A stretch of 64,000 nt of DNA from Lineus longissimus (Eukaryota > Nemertea > Pilidiophora > Heteronemertea > Lineidae), in assembly GCF_910592395.1 (NCBI RefSeq), contig NC_088315.1:11226501-11290500 (forward strand), read 5' to 3'. Made by a program: the position numbers and the translations under genes. How positions within the stretch are numbered: the stretch's first letter is position 1; each line of letters opens with the position of its first letter. Shown here one piece after another: positions 27,401 through 39,400 of the stretch. A model generated the notes under the pieces. That model worked only from the letters and a program-made list of their open reading frames with translations, searched no databases and was not told where the DNA came from.

Positions 27401-30400
27401 TTGACAAGGCTGGCAGTTCCGGCGGGGTAGGGCACAGATCCTGCGGGAGGTACGCTCTGATCAAGGATCTGAGTGTCCTCATATCCGACAAGATACTGGC
27501 CTCCTCTGGTGACAGCTCCTCCTGATTGGGGGAGCGGTAGCCTGGCTGAGAACTCTTGTTCTCAGAAAATTCCTCTAAAATAGAGGAGTCAGATGGTGGG
27601 TATCCGATGGGACCAGGCACACCAGAGGAACCGGAACCCTGCTCCAGATGGCTGAGTCTATCAGTAAGACCTGCTACCATCTGGATGAGCTGGGACAGTT
27701 GCTGTCCCGACTCGGGTTCCGGACTCGACGTGCGGCTTCTCTCAACGACGGGCGGTTGAGGCGAGGGTGAGCGCATAAGCGAACCCTGGAAGCCGTATGT
27801 ACGGGCGAATGGGTCTTCCGGAAGCGGAAGATGCCCATATTCTGAACCAGAGTTCAGATGTCCTCTCTGCGTAGCTCGTTCCATGGGAACGACGCCTCTG
27901 CTACGAGGAGGGGGTGGCACTTCCGGTTGGTTCCACCCAAGAGGTTGGCCAACGTAGGAAGGTGCCTGCATTTCCGGTAGGACGAAGTCCGAAACCGGAA
28001 ATGCCCGTAACTCCTTCGCCGGTATGGAGCTACCGGATGCCCTTTTAGAAGGAGGTACGGAGGGCGGAAACGCTGTTACCGAAGACGCATGGCGTTTCGG
28101 AGGTGGCGTTATAAAGTCCGGCCCTACTCTACTGTGTCCGTGAGGACTGGGGTTATTTCGCAGTAAAGACTGAGAAAAACCCCCAGTAGAGTCTTCGGTT
28201 ACTGAAAAACGGGAACCCACGTCAGTAACCGGAACTGCAATCGGCGGACCGGAAGCAGGGTGCTCCCACGGGTACAAAGGGCTTGTACTCGGGGGAGCGG
28301 ACGACAGAGGAACCGGAAGGTTCCCTGAGGTCCGGGGTATATTAAACCATTGGAGACTTATTGGATGTAAGTCTCCCTTGGGACCACAGACATTAATAAT
28401 GTCAGATCCCGCATCCTTCGCAGCCGCGGCCGGAACCGGAACTCGGCTGACGGAAGGGGTGGTGGCGGGAGGTTTGCTAGACCTCCGGGTTATATGCCCG
28501 GAAACGGAACCGGAAGAGGGTTTAGGCGTCTTCGCGGCCCGTTTCCCGCCACCAGACGCATTCCTTTGTGGTGAGACAAAGGATGCCGTCGGAGGGGTAC
28601 GCCATATAAAAAATGGTACCAATGACAATAAAAACACTGGGAACCCCAAGTAGGCCAGAAAGGACGCAATAATTAATGGAAAGGAAAACATGCCTACTCG
28701 AATTAAACACTATTGCAATGGATCTGAGTCTTGTTCATTACAATAGAGCGGAGAATAGCCTACTTAACTCTACCCTACCAAGATCAAAATAATGGAGCCG
28801 AGTCGACTAAGCTAGCTAAGAAAATGTCTATAATTAAATAGACTGGACAATACTAATGCCAAGATTAGTTTGGCGGTCTACTCCGTAGGTGAATGAACCC
28901 AAAAATCGTCTAGACTTGGCTGGTTGAATTTGGTTTTAAATCGAATTCACGGCAGCTTTGAAAAAACGATGTGCTTCGTAGAAGCACAAGAGTAAAGACT
29001 CTTGGCGGCATCTCGCGGGATCGGTCAGGGCGCCGCCTGGCGGCCGAGCTGTTAACTCAGTTCTCCCTTTAGAAAATTAAAGGGATACTCTTGTGTTTGA
29101 GCCCAAATGGAGTAACATGCAAAAGTGTTCCATAGGTAAGTTTGAATGACACAAAATGGCAAAAAACCTTGATATATGGCCTTAAACAATTAAGATGTAA
29201 ACACAACAAATAGACTGCTGAGTATTTTTGTTGAATATTCACCATCCAAACTGGACCCACTGAATCAACACGATCTGCTTCAGTCTTGACATGGGGTGGG
29301 CACACATGATCCATGAAGAGTTGGACAACACAGATCCTAGTCCATAGAGGCCTGGAAAAGAATAAGATTAAAACATTTGCAAAAACATCGGATGGCAAAT
29401 GAAAAATATGCATTGTACTTTTAAGCACGTCTTGTCTCAATGACCAATTCATGCAAATGTCCTGCAATTTTCCCAGCATCAACAATAGGATTTGCTGTGG
29501 TTGCGGTACACATTTAAAATTCATAGTCAAAAGGGCTAATCTGCCCTGAGAAACTGAGGTCTGGCTGATTCTAGTGCCACATTCAAGGGCTACTTCCAGG
29601 AGACACATAATGTATGAATGCTCAAAAATGTAGACTAATATCATCCCGGATGAGTAGGAGTAGGCGAAATGGGAAGTAGGCGAAATGGGAAGTAGGCAAA
29701 ATGGGAATTAGGCAAAATGGGAGTAGCGAAATGGGTGTAGGCAAAATAGGAGTAGGCGAAATGGCTGTAGGCGAAATGGCTGTAGGCAAAGTGGGTGTAG
29801 GCGAAGTGGGTGTAGGCGAAATGGGATGATACCATCACACTGGTATCTAGTTTCATACCAATAAAAAACAAAAGTTATCAAAAAATGTTTGATTAATCCG
29901 TTTTGATGGAGTAATTATGATGTCATCTAAACTAAGAAAAAGTATTGTTGCCTTGCTGACCGTTTTTGAGCCACCAAATGTATGCCGTATGCCGTATGTA
30001 TTTAAAGGTGGCTTAGGTAGAAAAAAACGCAGTAAGAACGTACAAAATGCCATAATGCAGTTATCATGCATGCAAATTTGCTGAAACTTGGTGTCTATAG
30101 TATCTGTATATCTGTCTACACAATGGCAATGTTGAAATTTATATGATGAATATTCTAGCTATGTAGCTGTAAATTTTCAGATTCATAATTTTTAACGAAC
30201 GGCGTAAGCCTTTAATGTATTCACTGATATAGAGGAATTGAGATTTACAGGATAACATGGTAAATGTCATCATTACAAATACATTTTGCACTGTCCCGAT
30301 TCCTAAAATTCTTACCTGTACTCCTCCACATATTTCTGGCACAATGCTCCTAGAGGTAGGCCCTGACCATGAGCAGCAGTCTGCTGCATGATTCTCTCAG

Positions 30401-33400
30401 CCAAAGGCTTGAATAATTTGACTCGGTCAATCCACAACCTCCGCCCTTGTATCTTTTTCTTTAATGGATGTTCTTGTTTTTCATGCTCATCGTGAACATT
30501 ATTGATGTGGTCAATAATCCGGATGAGGACAATCACATCAAGGGTCTGTAAAAAGAGACAACGAGAACATAGTTCTCTTCAGTACTATTAAGAAGATACT
30601 ACTAAGATAGTCCATATATCAGCCCTCAACCGTAACCCGGTGACAGCTTGCAATTGGCTTCTTTAGTTACTGGGTTGGTCTATCAAATTACCAAGCTCAC
30701 CACAGGGAAGATTTGTTGGCCGTAATAGGGCCAACAGATCCTCCCTATTGTTTCACGCAGTTAAATACGCATTTTGAACACGATGTTCAGTAGATGAATT
30801 GAAAGTGAGCATTAAAAGATCCGCTTTACATGCCGGGCATTACCAGTGGCATGATCATATTGTCCTGAGAAGTAAAACAAGTCGACTATCATTGATAACT
30901 CACCATCTCTGTGAGTGTGTTGCTGAGCTCTTTATGTTTGCTTTCTTTGAGCAATTCTAAGCACTCAGGCCAGATACTGCAGGCATAGATGAAATGATCC
31001 AAGCGCTCACGACACTTCGCATGCGTCAAGTGAAGTTTCTGTATCGTCAATCTTGTGCCATCCTCCCCATCTAGTTTTAATGTCTGACACACTTCCCTGA
31101 AGGCAATCTTGAGAGTCTTTATCAAAATCTGAAAGATTGAAGTCAATTCATTATTATAGGAAGATGCAATATGTTTTGTTTTAGTGATTTTTATTCCATT
31201 AATAAAAGCATAAAGAACATACATAAATTTCCTAGGGCTGCCGCCCCTGTATCTAAAATAATATAATCATCATATCAACCATTATATCAATACCGGCGTC
31301 GTAACCCTATTGGATTTTTGCCGGAATAATGGAGTCCGCTACAGGCTACTCTCCACCTTTATTGGATCTTTTACTTGCCCTAGCACAGACACTCAGGTAC
31401 CAGGGACCACGACTTTTAATCTCATCCGACAGACCCTCGAGTATTTCAAACGTTGAACGTATTGTGAAGAGCCAGGAATTGTTGGTTTAGTTCCTTGAAA
31501 GCCACGCCGGTTCATACAAAAATACAATCCTGGGTTCTCCCCGTGCCCTATTGCGTGGTTGCCAGCAGTGTTAACCACTAGGCTATGAGGCTCCTTAACA
31601 TAATCTGATAAAAGTTTCCTGACTTAACATGATCACTTAACATGAGTTAACATGAAAACAAGGCAGGAAAGTGGCAACAAAGAATTAACGCTGAATTTTG
31701 TGGCACAATCTTAAAAGCTGTGTTCTACATATAGTCTGTACACGATTCGCCAACATTTTCTAAAGAATATTTGACGCATTGTCGGTAATTCAATAACCCC
31801 TTTGTTGCAATGTATCAACTCCAGATCTCGTATAACATTGTTTTTCATGAAAAATACAATGCACATTTTTGGTGCTGCAACCATAACAGCTTGGATCGGT
31901 ACAAATTATAGAAGCAGTCAAAGCACAGTCAAAACCACTGTTCAATGATGATTGTTTCGAGGTGTTTTAGAATAGAAAATGATACCTCACTGCCAGTATG
32001 GATGTCTCACAAAACACTGCTTGGGCAGACCTTCAACGCCCGTTTCAGCCATCATTTAAGCACCGCGCTCATTGTGCTTGTTAAAACGACATATACCTCT
32101 AATTTGGTACCAATTCCTCCAATCACAAATAATGTGGAAGTTCCTACCTGTTCCAGGTCTTCCTCAACGGCCTTGAAGCACAAATGAACGAAGTCTTTCA
32201 AGTACTGTTCCATCAATTCATCCTGTACAGTCTCTGGCTGGTCTTGCATGAATCTCGTCAATGATTTTCCCACAGGGCTCTCCTGGAACAGCCTCTGGCA
32301 AGTCAGTTCCATCTCCTCTCCTGGTGCTCTTTGTGCAGTCTGTATAATCAACTCCATTTGTGAGTGTATCTCCCAGGAGAAAGGAAACTGAGGTTTGAAC
32401 AGATGGTGACCGTTGCCTGTCTGTGGGGCAATCATTTCTGTCACATCAACATGGATTGTGGGCGACTGGAACTGCGTGTAGGATAGTGGAGTCACCAGAT
32501 TATCAGCAAACATTTGAAGCCAGAGTTGTCGGATGACGTCGTCAAGCCTTGTCTCGTTTTTCTTGAGGATATCAAGATTACAGTTTGTATCCATGTAGGC
32601 CACTAAACCTGCAAGGATTGGTGTCAATTTGTTTTCCATCACCATCTGGACTGCCTTCCTAAATAGAAAAACATAAAAAATACAAATTATAGTGTAGGAC
32701 AGTTTCCAAAATGTTGATTCTTGACATGACTACCAGCTATTCCAGAAAGGCCATCAGGAAGATAAAATGAATGAAACAACATACCTTTTAAATGACTATG
32801 AATCAGAGCTAAGATTGGCAGAATTTGGAAGAAATGTTCAGATCTGTATTTGTTTATGCATATAAGCATGCAAGCATGAGTACCTTAGCAGGGACTGCAT
32901 ACGGATGCATAACCCAATACAAAATCTGGAAGTTTTGTTACAAGTACATGTATTGCCGATCATGGCGCTGATTAACATCATGAAATGAAACCATTTACAT
33001 AAACCTTTTTTATGTAGCCTTCCATTTAAGGTGATCGAAGCAGGCTTCAGCTGTAGTCAACCCTCTACTGTCCTCCACCTGCAATTTGTCTCGGGATGTT
33101 TCAGGTATTGATATCAATGAGAAAATTTAAAATGTGCCTACCTGAAGGTTCCAACCCGATTGATGGTTTCCGTGGCAGCAGCTTCCTTGCTCAGCCAATC
33201 ACTAGCCATCGAATGTACTGATGTCCTGCCTTCTTTTTCTTGGAAGAGCTGGAGCACTCGAACCTTCATGGCAGACATCAGGGAGTTCACATCTGAAAGC
33301 AGACCTAATATTAATATTTGTCTCTTAATGTCCACCAGACTGCCATACAATATACATGTATATGATAAAATAGGCATCCATCTGTGTGATTCTTACAGTT

Positions 33401-36400
33401 TTACTAACCTTTGTAAGGATGTGAAAGGCCAGCTATATAAATTCTTTATAGCTGAGGCCGATAGTCAACTCAGTTTGCTTTAGAAAAACCGATTAGACTA
33501 TACACTACTGGTTGTTTAATGCCAATGCGTGAGCCTACCTTCTTTCTGAGAAACCTTTTCCAAAATGATGTGCAAACGTTCTGTGGCTCTCTCAGAAGGC
33601 ACAAATTCTGGATCTTTGACGATAGAAGCAGCACTCTGGATACATGATTGAATAAGGGCATCTACATCAAGGAATTGCTCAACCGATCTATCAATAGGGC
33701 GACATCCACCATGCTCTTGAGCCCTCTGTGTTGTCATCTGCACAATCTCATTCAGTCGTTCAGGTGAAGGTTGAATTTGCCATGTTTCATGGTTTTCAAG
33801 AACATCGTCATGAACATCGTCAATGAATGAAAGGGCATGCTTTTGCTGGAGGCACTGTCCAATTCCTTTCCCAACACTTCCTTTCCTCACAGATTCCCCT
33901 ATCAGATCACCTATGGATTGTTCAGACAACTTCATGATGGCAGGCTGGTGACTAACACGAAGGTCGTCGATATATACAGAGGACCACCTTCCACCCTAAA
34001 ACGGTACCAAATGATTAATTGGGATCACTAGGGCCTTCGGTATAAAGTAAATGACCACATCGAAAGAACTGAAATAAAGGGCCTGACAAAGTCGGTTCTC
34101 ATATACCTTGGTAATGGTTTTGATTCTATTCCAACACATACACGTACATACACAGATAAAACAGTGACAACAGGTACCCTAAGCCAAGTAAATTCTATCG
34201 CAAATTGACAAGTCTGCAAAATTAGATGTTCTGCACGATGCATGAAAATATTATTTGGGTGTAATATTCAATGCTAGCTTGCCTCACTTTTGAAACTAGC
34301 CATCATCACATCATCTTACTTACTTGGAATCCAATGAAGCTTCCTGCCATCACTCTAGGCATCTGGACAATAAACACGAAATGCGCCTTTCCTCTCATTG
34401 TATTTTTCGACTTGGTGAACTCTTCCATGATCTGGTAGCGTGCACATGCTATCAAGTTACTGTTCCTGTCACCAGAGTCACACTGGAGAAGCATAAGTCG
34501 TTCATCATTGTCCTGCTGGTCAAAGAACTTCCTGAAGAAAAAAAACATCAACTGCTGTCACACCAGTACCGGCCTACATGAAACAGAAAAATATCTTACA
34601 AATAAAAAGTCTCATGAAGAAGTAACCACTAAGCTTACCTTAACTCCCTGGAAAACTGTTGCTTTGTGTCCATTGCCTGCAAGGCCAGCAGGGTGAAGTT
34701 TTTTCCAATCCCCAACCTCCGGGACAAAATCCGAGCATCGTTCTTGGCAAAAAGATGCGACTTTGTGGTCACCTGTAAACAATGCAAAGAAGTAATCCTC
34801 AGCAAATTAGTTTAAATTCAACATTATTATCAGTGGTATCTTAAATATGATTTTCAAATCATCATAATCTTCCACAATATACTTTCCTATTGGTCATAAT
34901 ATATCCCATCATTTCAAGCTTAGCATGCTACAGTTCAGCTTACATTCTCAGAGTGAAACAAAAAAACATTCTAAGCTCCACCTCTCACATTCACAAGTTC
35001 TCAAATCCAGGTACCTCATAGAAGATATTCCTTTTTTCCTCCAACAGACTTGTTACAAAACAGGTTTTGCGTTTAGACAATACAGCAGTTCGTAAGGCGC
35101 GTCAACACATATATTTCTTACCTCCAGGAAGATACCTTCTCCCACTGTCCTATCCTTCAGGAGCTGACTAACAACTTGACTGAGGCTGTCATGAGTTTGC
35201 TCGATGAAGTATTTCTCAGAAAGGGCTTTCCATTCAGCAGCTAACCGTGTATCTTTCAGCCTGACAACTGATTCAGGTGTGGCACACATCAGGAGAACAT
35301 CTTTGCACCGATTGTAAAACTGTTGTAAAACAATCACAGAAATATCATAATCTATGTTATCAATAATACATATATTTGATTTTGGCACATAATTGAAATT
35401 CTGGACTCAAAATGTGAAAAGGGCAATTTTTTATCTTATTTTCAAAAAGGTGGTCCTTTATTTCACAACTCACCTTTTCAGCCCATCCAGTACTGGTCTC
35501 ATCTGCATCCAGTTCCTTGCTAATCTGTAGAACAACAGACGCTGCAGTGTCATCATGGTAACCACAGAATACATCACCAGGGACAATTTCTTTCCTGCAA
35601 TTAAAGTTACAATTCAGTACAATGTATAGTACAAGAGACACGCAGAGCATTCTACAAAGTTTTTGTGTCATTTGGAAGTTCTATGCCACATGAAATGAAA
35701 AGGCCAGGGGCCATTGTGCTCATCGTATGGGTGTTTTGGTGTATGGTAGGAATTCATACTGGTTAAGAAATATCTGCATGTATAGTATATACATGTAGTT
35801 CAAATCAAAACCGGTATGACAAGTGATGTATCCTCACTTGGAGTACCTGGCGGCCTCAATAACTACGCTGGCGAATGAATAGCAAGGAATGAGATGAATG
35901 ACAAGAGAATGGAACAAGTAGTACATGCATGTACCAGAAAGTGAATTTATGGCAGAAAAGGAGATCTGGACAGACTAGATGGAATCAAGCTTAGACAAAT
36001 GGGGCCAAATTCATAAAGGGCGTTTAACTGAAAACAACATTTAACTACTGAATAGACAGATTCAGGTCCTTCATGTAAATCTTCACAGAATATGAATAGG
36101 CCCTGAAACTAATTAGGGAGAAGTTACACACGTCTAACCCATAAACGCCCTTTCTATATTTGGCGCCTAGGGTGGACGGCAGTTGTGAAAGTTTTATTTG
36201 AACTGCAGCGAATGAAGTAGTTGAGGGGTTCTTTTGTCTCATCCACTCTTCAATACCTTTAATTTGATGACAAACTCAACCGCCTTTGAGTCAGTCAGTG
36301 CAAAACTACTCAATACCTTTAGTTTGATACTATTAACGGGACTGCCATCCTCTAACAGTGTTTAAGTTGTTTAGTAGGTAATAAAAGTAGATCAGGGCAA

Positions 36401-39400
36401 ACCTACTCTTCAACACTTTTAGTTTGATATCAAACACGGACAACACCTTTAGCTTTAACCGTCACCAAGTAGGTCAGTTGAAAAGTAGGTCAAATAAAAA
36501 AAAACCAGTATAATATGTAATGTATCCTTGCTGGGAGTACCAACCATAACAACTTTATCGAATACGAATCACTAATGAGCGAGATATCACACTTTCTAGC
36601 GAGATATCACACTTTCTAGATTTTCGAGAAACAGATCAGACCAAAATTCAGTGTCAGAGGTAACCTGACCTAGGGGGTCATGTGTACAAAGTTTCAAGCC
36701 CATAGCCCTAGCACTTAGCAATTACGAAATGTGCCTCAAACGGTCAATTTACACCATTTGACCTCTGTGACCTTGAAAAGTAGGTCAATCAAAAACACAT
36801 ATGATATGTGATATATCCTTGCTAGGAGTACCTACCATAAAATGTTCATGAAAAACAAATCACTAATAAGTGAGATATCACACAATTTATATTTTAAGTT
36901 TTGGCCCCCTGGTGGCCAAGTGAAGAATCAGACTGGACCGAAATTCAGTGTCAAAGGTCATCTGACCTAGTGGGTCATTCATGCAAAGTTTTGAGTTCAT
37001 AGCCCTAGCGGTTAAGAAACGTGCCACTGTTTTTGAAATAGGATATGACGGGCGACGACGACGGACACTGCGCTGTCGTATAGACTCACCGTACCGGTGA
37101 GCCAAAAAACGAAAAGCATTGTGGCTGGTGTATCAAATGAACCAGGTTCCCAGGTTGAGCTCAATCCTACCACAAAAAATTCAAAAGAAGTCCTATTTGA
37201 ACTCACCGTCTTGACTGAGGTACTGGGGTATTGAATTTCGGTGTGACGTAATCTTTTGCCCACTTCTCAATCCTCTTAGTGACCTTTATCTGCTTCTCAC
37301 TTAACATGGTCGTCATGGCCAGCACATGTTTTTCCAGGCGGTTGATTAGCGGAATCGGGAACTCCTTGTACACGACCTCCTTCTCGGCAACCACTATCAA
37401 CCTGAAAATTGTCAATGTTATAAAAAGACAACATCATGATATAATCTGGTCAGCATATCACTTCTATTTTTACTTTTCCCCTCTCGTGTTTTAAAATGAT
37501 TTTTTTACTTTTAGTCAACCAGCTTTAAAACAGCATGCTACAGGCCTTTTCAAAGAAGACGAATCAGCACCAAAACAAATCAAATGCACACACTCAGAAC
37601 ATGTCAGAAGGCCTAAGCCGACTTCAGACAATGCCAAGTGACACGGTGATCCTTTGTTGAAAGTGAAACGCATGACTGGTCAGCACCAAAACAAACTTCT
37701 TCGAATTCGTCTATTCAGTAAGATACAGTATACTACTTTCATTTTGCATCAACTGAGTCATGCCTGGCTCAACTGACTAAGTGCTCCCTCCAAACACCTT
37801 CGATCCACTTACCTAAACCTAGCGTCAACCCTACACTTGACACGATGGGTGCCAAGTCCAAGATCCACGTATCTCTCGCCCCCCATGTAAACATAGTACT
37901 GATTGAGAGCATCATACAAGGACTCGTACAACGACTCCAGGTTCAGAAGTACCACGGTCTTCCCGGTCTCCATGCACTTCTTAATGCGGTTGATGTTACG
38001 GCAGACCTACAAAGAAAGATACGTCAGAGCACGCTTTTCACAATTTCAAGATAGGGATCAAATCGAAATATCGCAGAAATAAACAACAAATCAACGGACA
38101 TGATCCAAATAAACACTTTTTACTGGTAAGTGGGTCTAATCATGACTATAGGCCTTCTAGTTTCAAACTATAGACCATCTTATTTTAAACTGCACTAAGT
38201 AATATGCCTTCCTACGTGGTAAAAATCAATGATTTGACTTTGCTTAAAGATTGCCAGCATACTCCTGGTCATGTTCTTCAATCTGAAACCTGTTGCAGTT
38301 TAATAGCATAAAACAAACGACAGACAAATACGAGTCATGTTGCTCATTAGCTTCTTGCAAAGAAACAATTTGGATGGTCCTTTAGAAGCTGCACACAACA
38401 TTTTAAAGGCCACGACTCCTGCTTTTATGATTGCATGACATGTACAGATCCTCAAAGAGTAGACTTAAAGCTCCGCATTAAATCAAGTTTGATCAAAATT
38501 GAAGCACCCAGTCCAGAGATAAAGCAAGATTAACTGTTTTGTTTACATGTTATGTAACAGCCTTGGTTAGGTTTCGAAGTGAAGTCAGGCGGCAAGTTTA
38601 CTGACATAGATCAGACTGATGTTTGATTTCTTACTATAATGGTATAAATTTGTCTGTATTACCTTACCTTATTATAGGGTATATCGAATGTCAATGAAAA
38701 ACAGACTTCATATATCAATTTTAAGAGCATTCATTGATATTTGTCCTCCCAAGTAGGGCAATAGCCTGATCTACATCACAACTTTTGCTGAACCCGCCAC
38801 CTGGCTCTAAGAAGCCAGTTGCTAGCCTGATTAGGTAATCAAGTTGTCAAACACATAATTCATAAATGGCTATATCTTCAAAATGGATGGAGCTAATTGC
38901 ATTGGGTTTTCTGTATTGTATAAAGTGTTAGGCACACTTTTGAAATCGTCTTACAGCAGAAAATGGCAAAATACCTGGAGTTATGGCCTTAAAGAGTCAG
39001 ACGAAAGCATTAATTTTTTTTCAAAATACGGTTTACCAGTTAGACACCAGCAAAATAAACAAAAAATAAACAAGTTTCTGTGCAGAATGATGATTGCAAC
39101 ACGAATTGCAATTGGCATTTAAGTTGGCCCTTAAGGACGAATCGTCAGCTCAGGGTTAACTAGTTAAATCTGACATTTTGATTGTTCCGAGAAAACCCCA
39201 ATCGAAGATTCAAAACTCAATGGAAATGCAGTTGTTTTGAGGAGTGTTTTTGTGCATTACACATCAACCGGTACAGCTACTACAAGTACGATTTAAACTT
39301 GTAATTAAAGGTCATTTAAGATAATAAAATCAATTTTGTGCCAAAAACCTACATTGGCCATGCTGGGGAAAAATGATGCAAAAGGAAAGAAAGATATCAA

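Larger units (their letters stand above)
21497..29158 (-). mobile_element. Full-length DIRS-like tyrosine-recombinase retrotransposon
   Basis: About 7.65 kb, in the intron between exons 34 and 33, same strand as the host gene. Order in its own sense: inverted terminal repeat, gag, RT, RNase H plus methyltransferase-like domain, tyrosine recombinase, internal complementary region, inverted terminal repeat. That is the DIRS plan. It sits inside a Kolobok-like transposon, with the hexamer AAAATG at both borders (21497-21502 and 29153-29158) and once in the uninterrupted sister copy, so there is no longer target duplication. It is broken by an in-frame stop in gag, a frameshift in a G/C run and an inserted repeat of about 1.1 kb. 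Confidence 0.9.
20144..29182. mobile_element. Kolobok-like DNA transposon, copy 1, split by the DIRS element
   Basis: 20144-21502 is over 95% like copy 2; the last 25-30 bp (ending GATATATGGCCT at 29182) resume beyond the DIRS insertion. The left flank is TTAA; on the right one T appears lost (GGCCTTAAA). Host of the nested DIRS. Confidence 0.85.

Noticed and set aside
29641-29871. Minus-strand frame with repeated HFAYT/HFAYS
   Set aside because: By-product of the 15-16 bp minisatellite in an intron.
31501-31600. Functional tRNA gene on the minus strand
   Set aside because: A-box is good but no paired cloverleaf or standard B-box at the right distance; a SINE explains it better.
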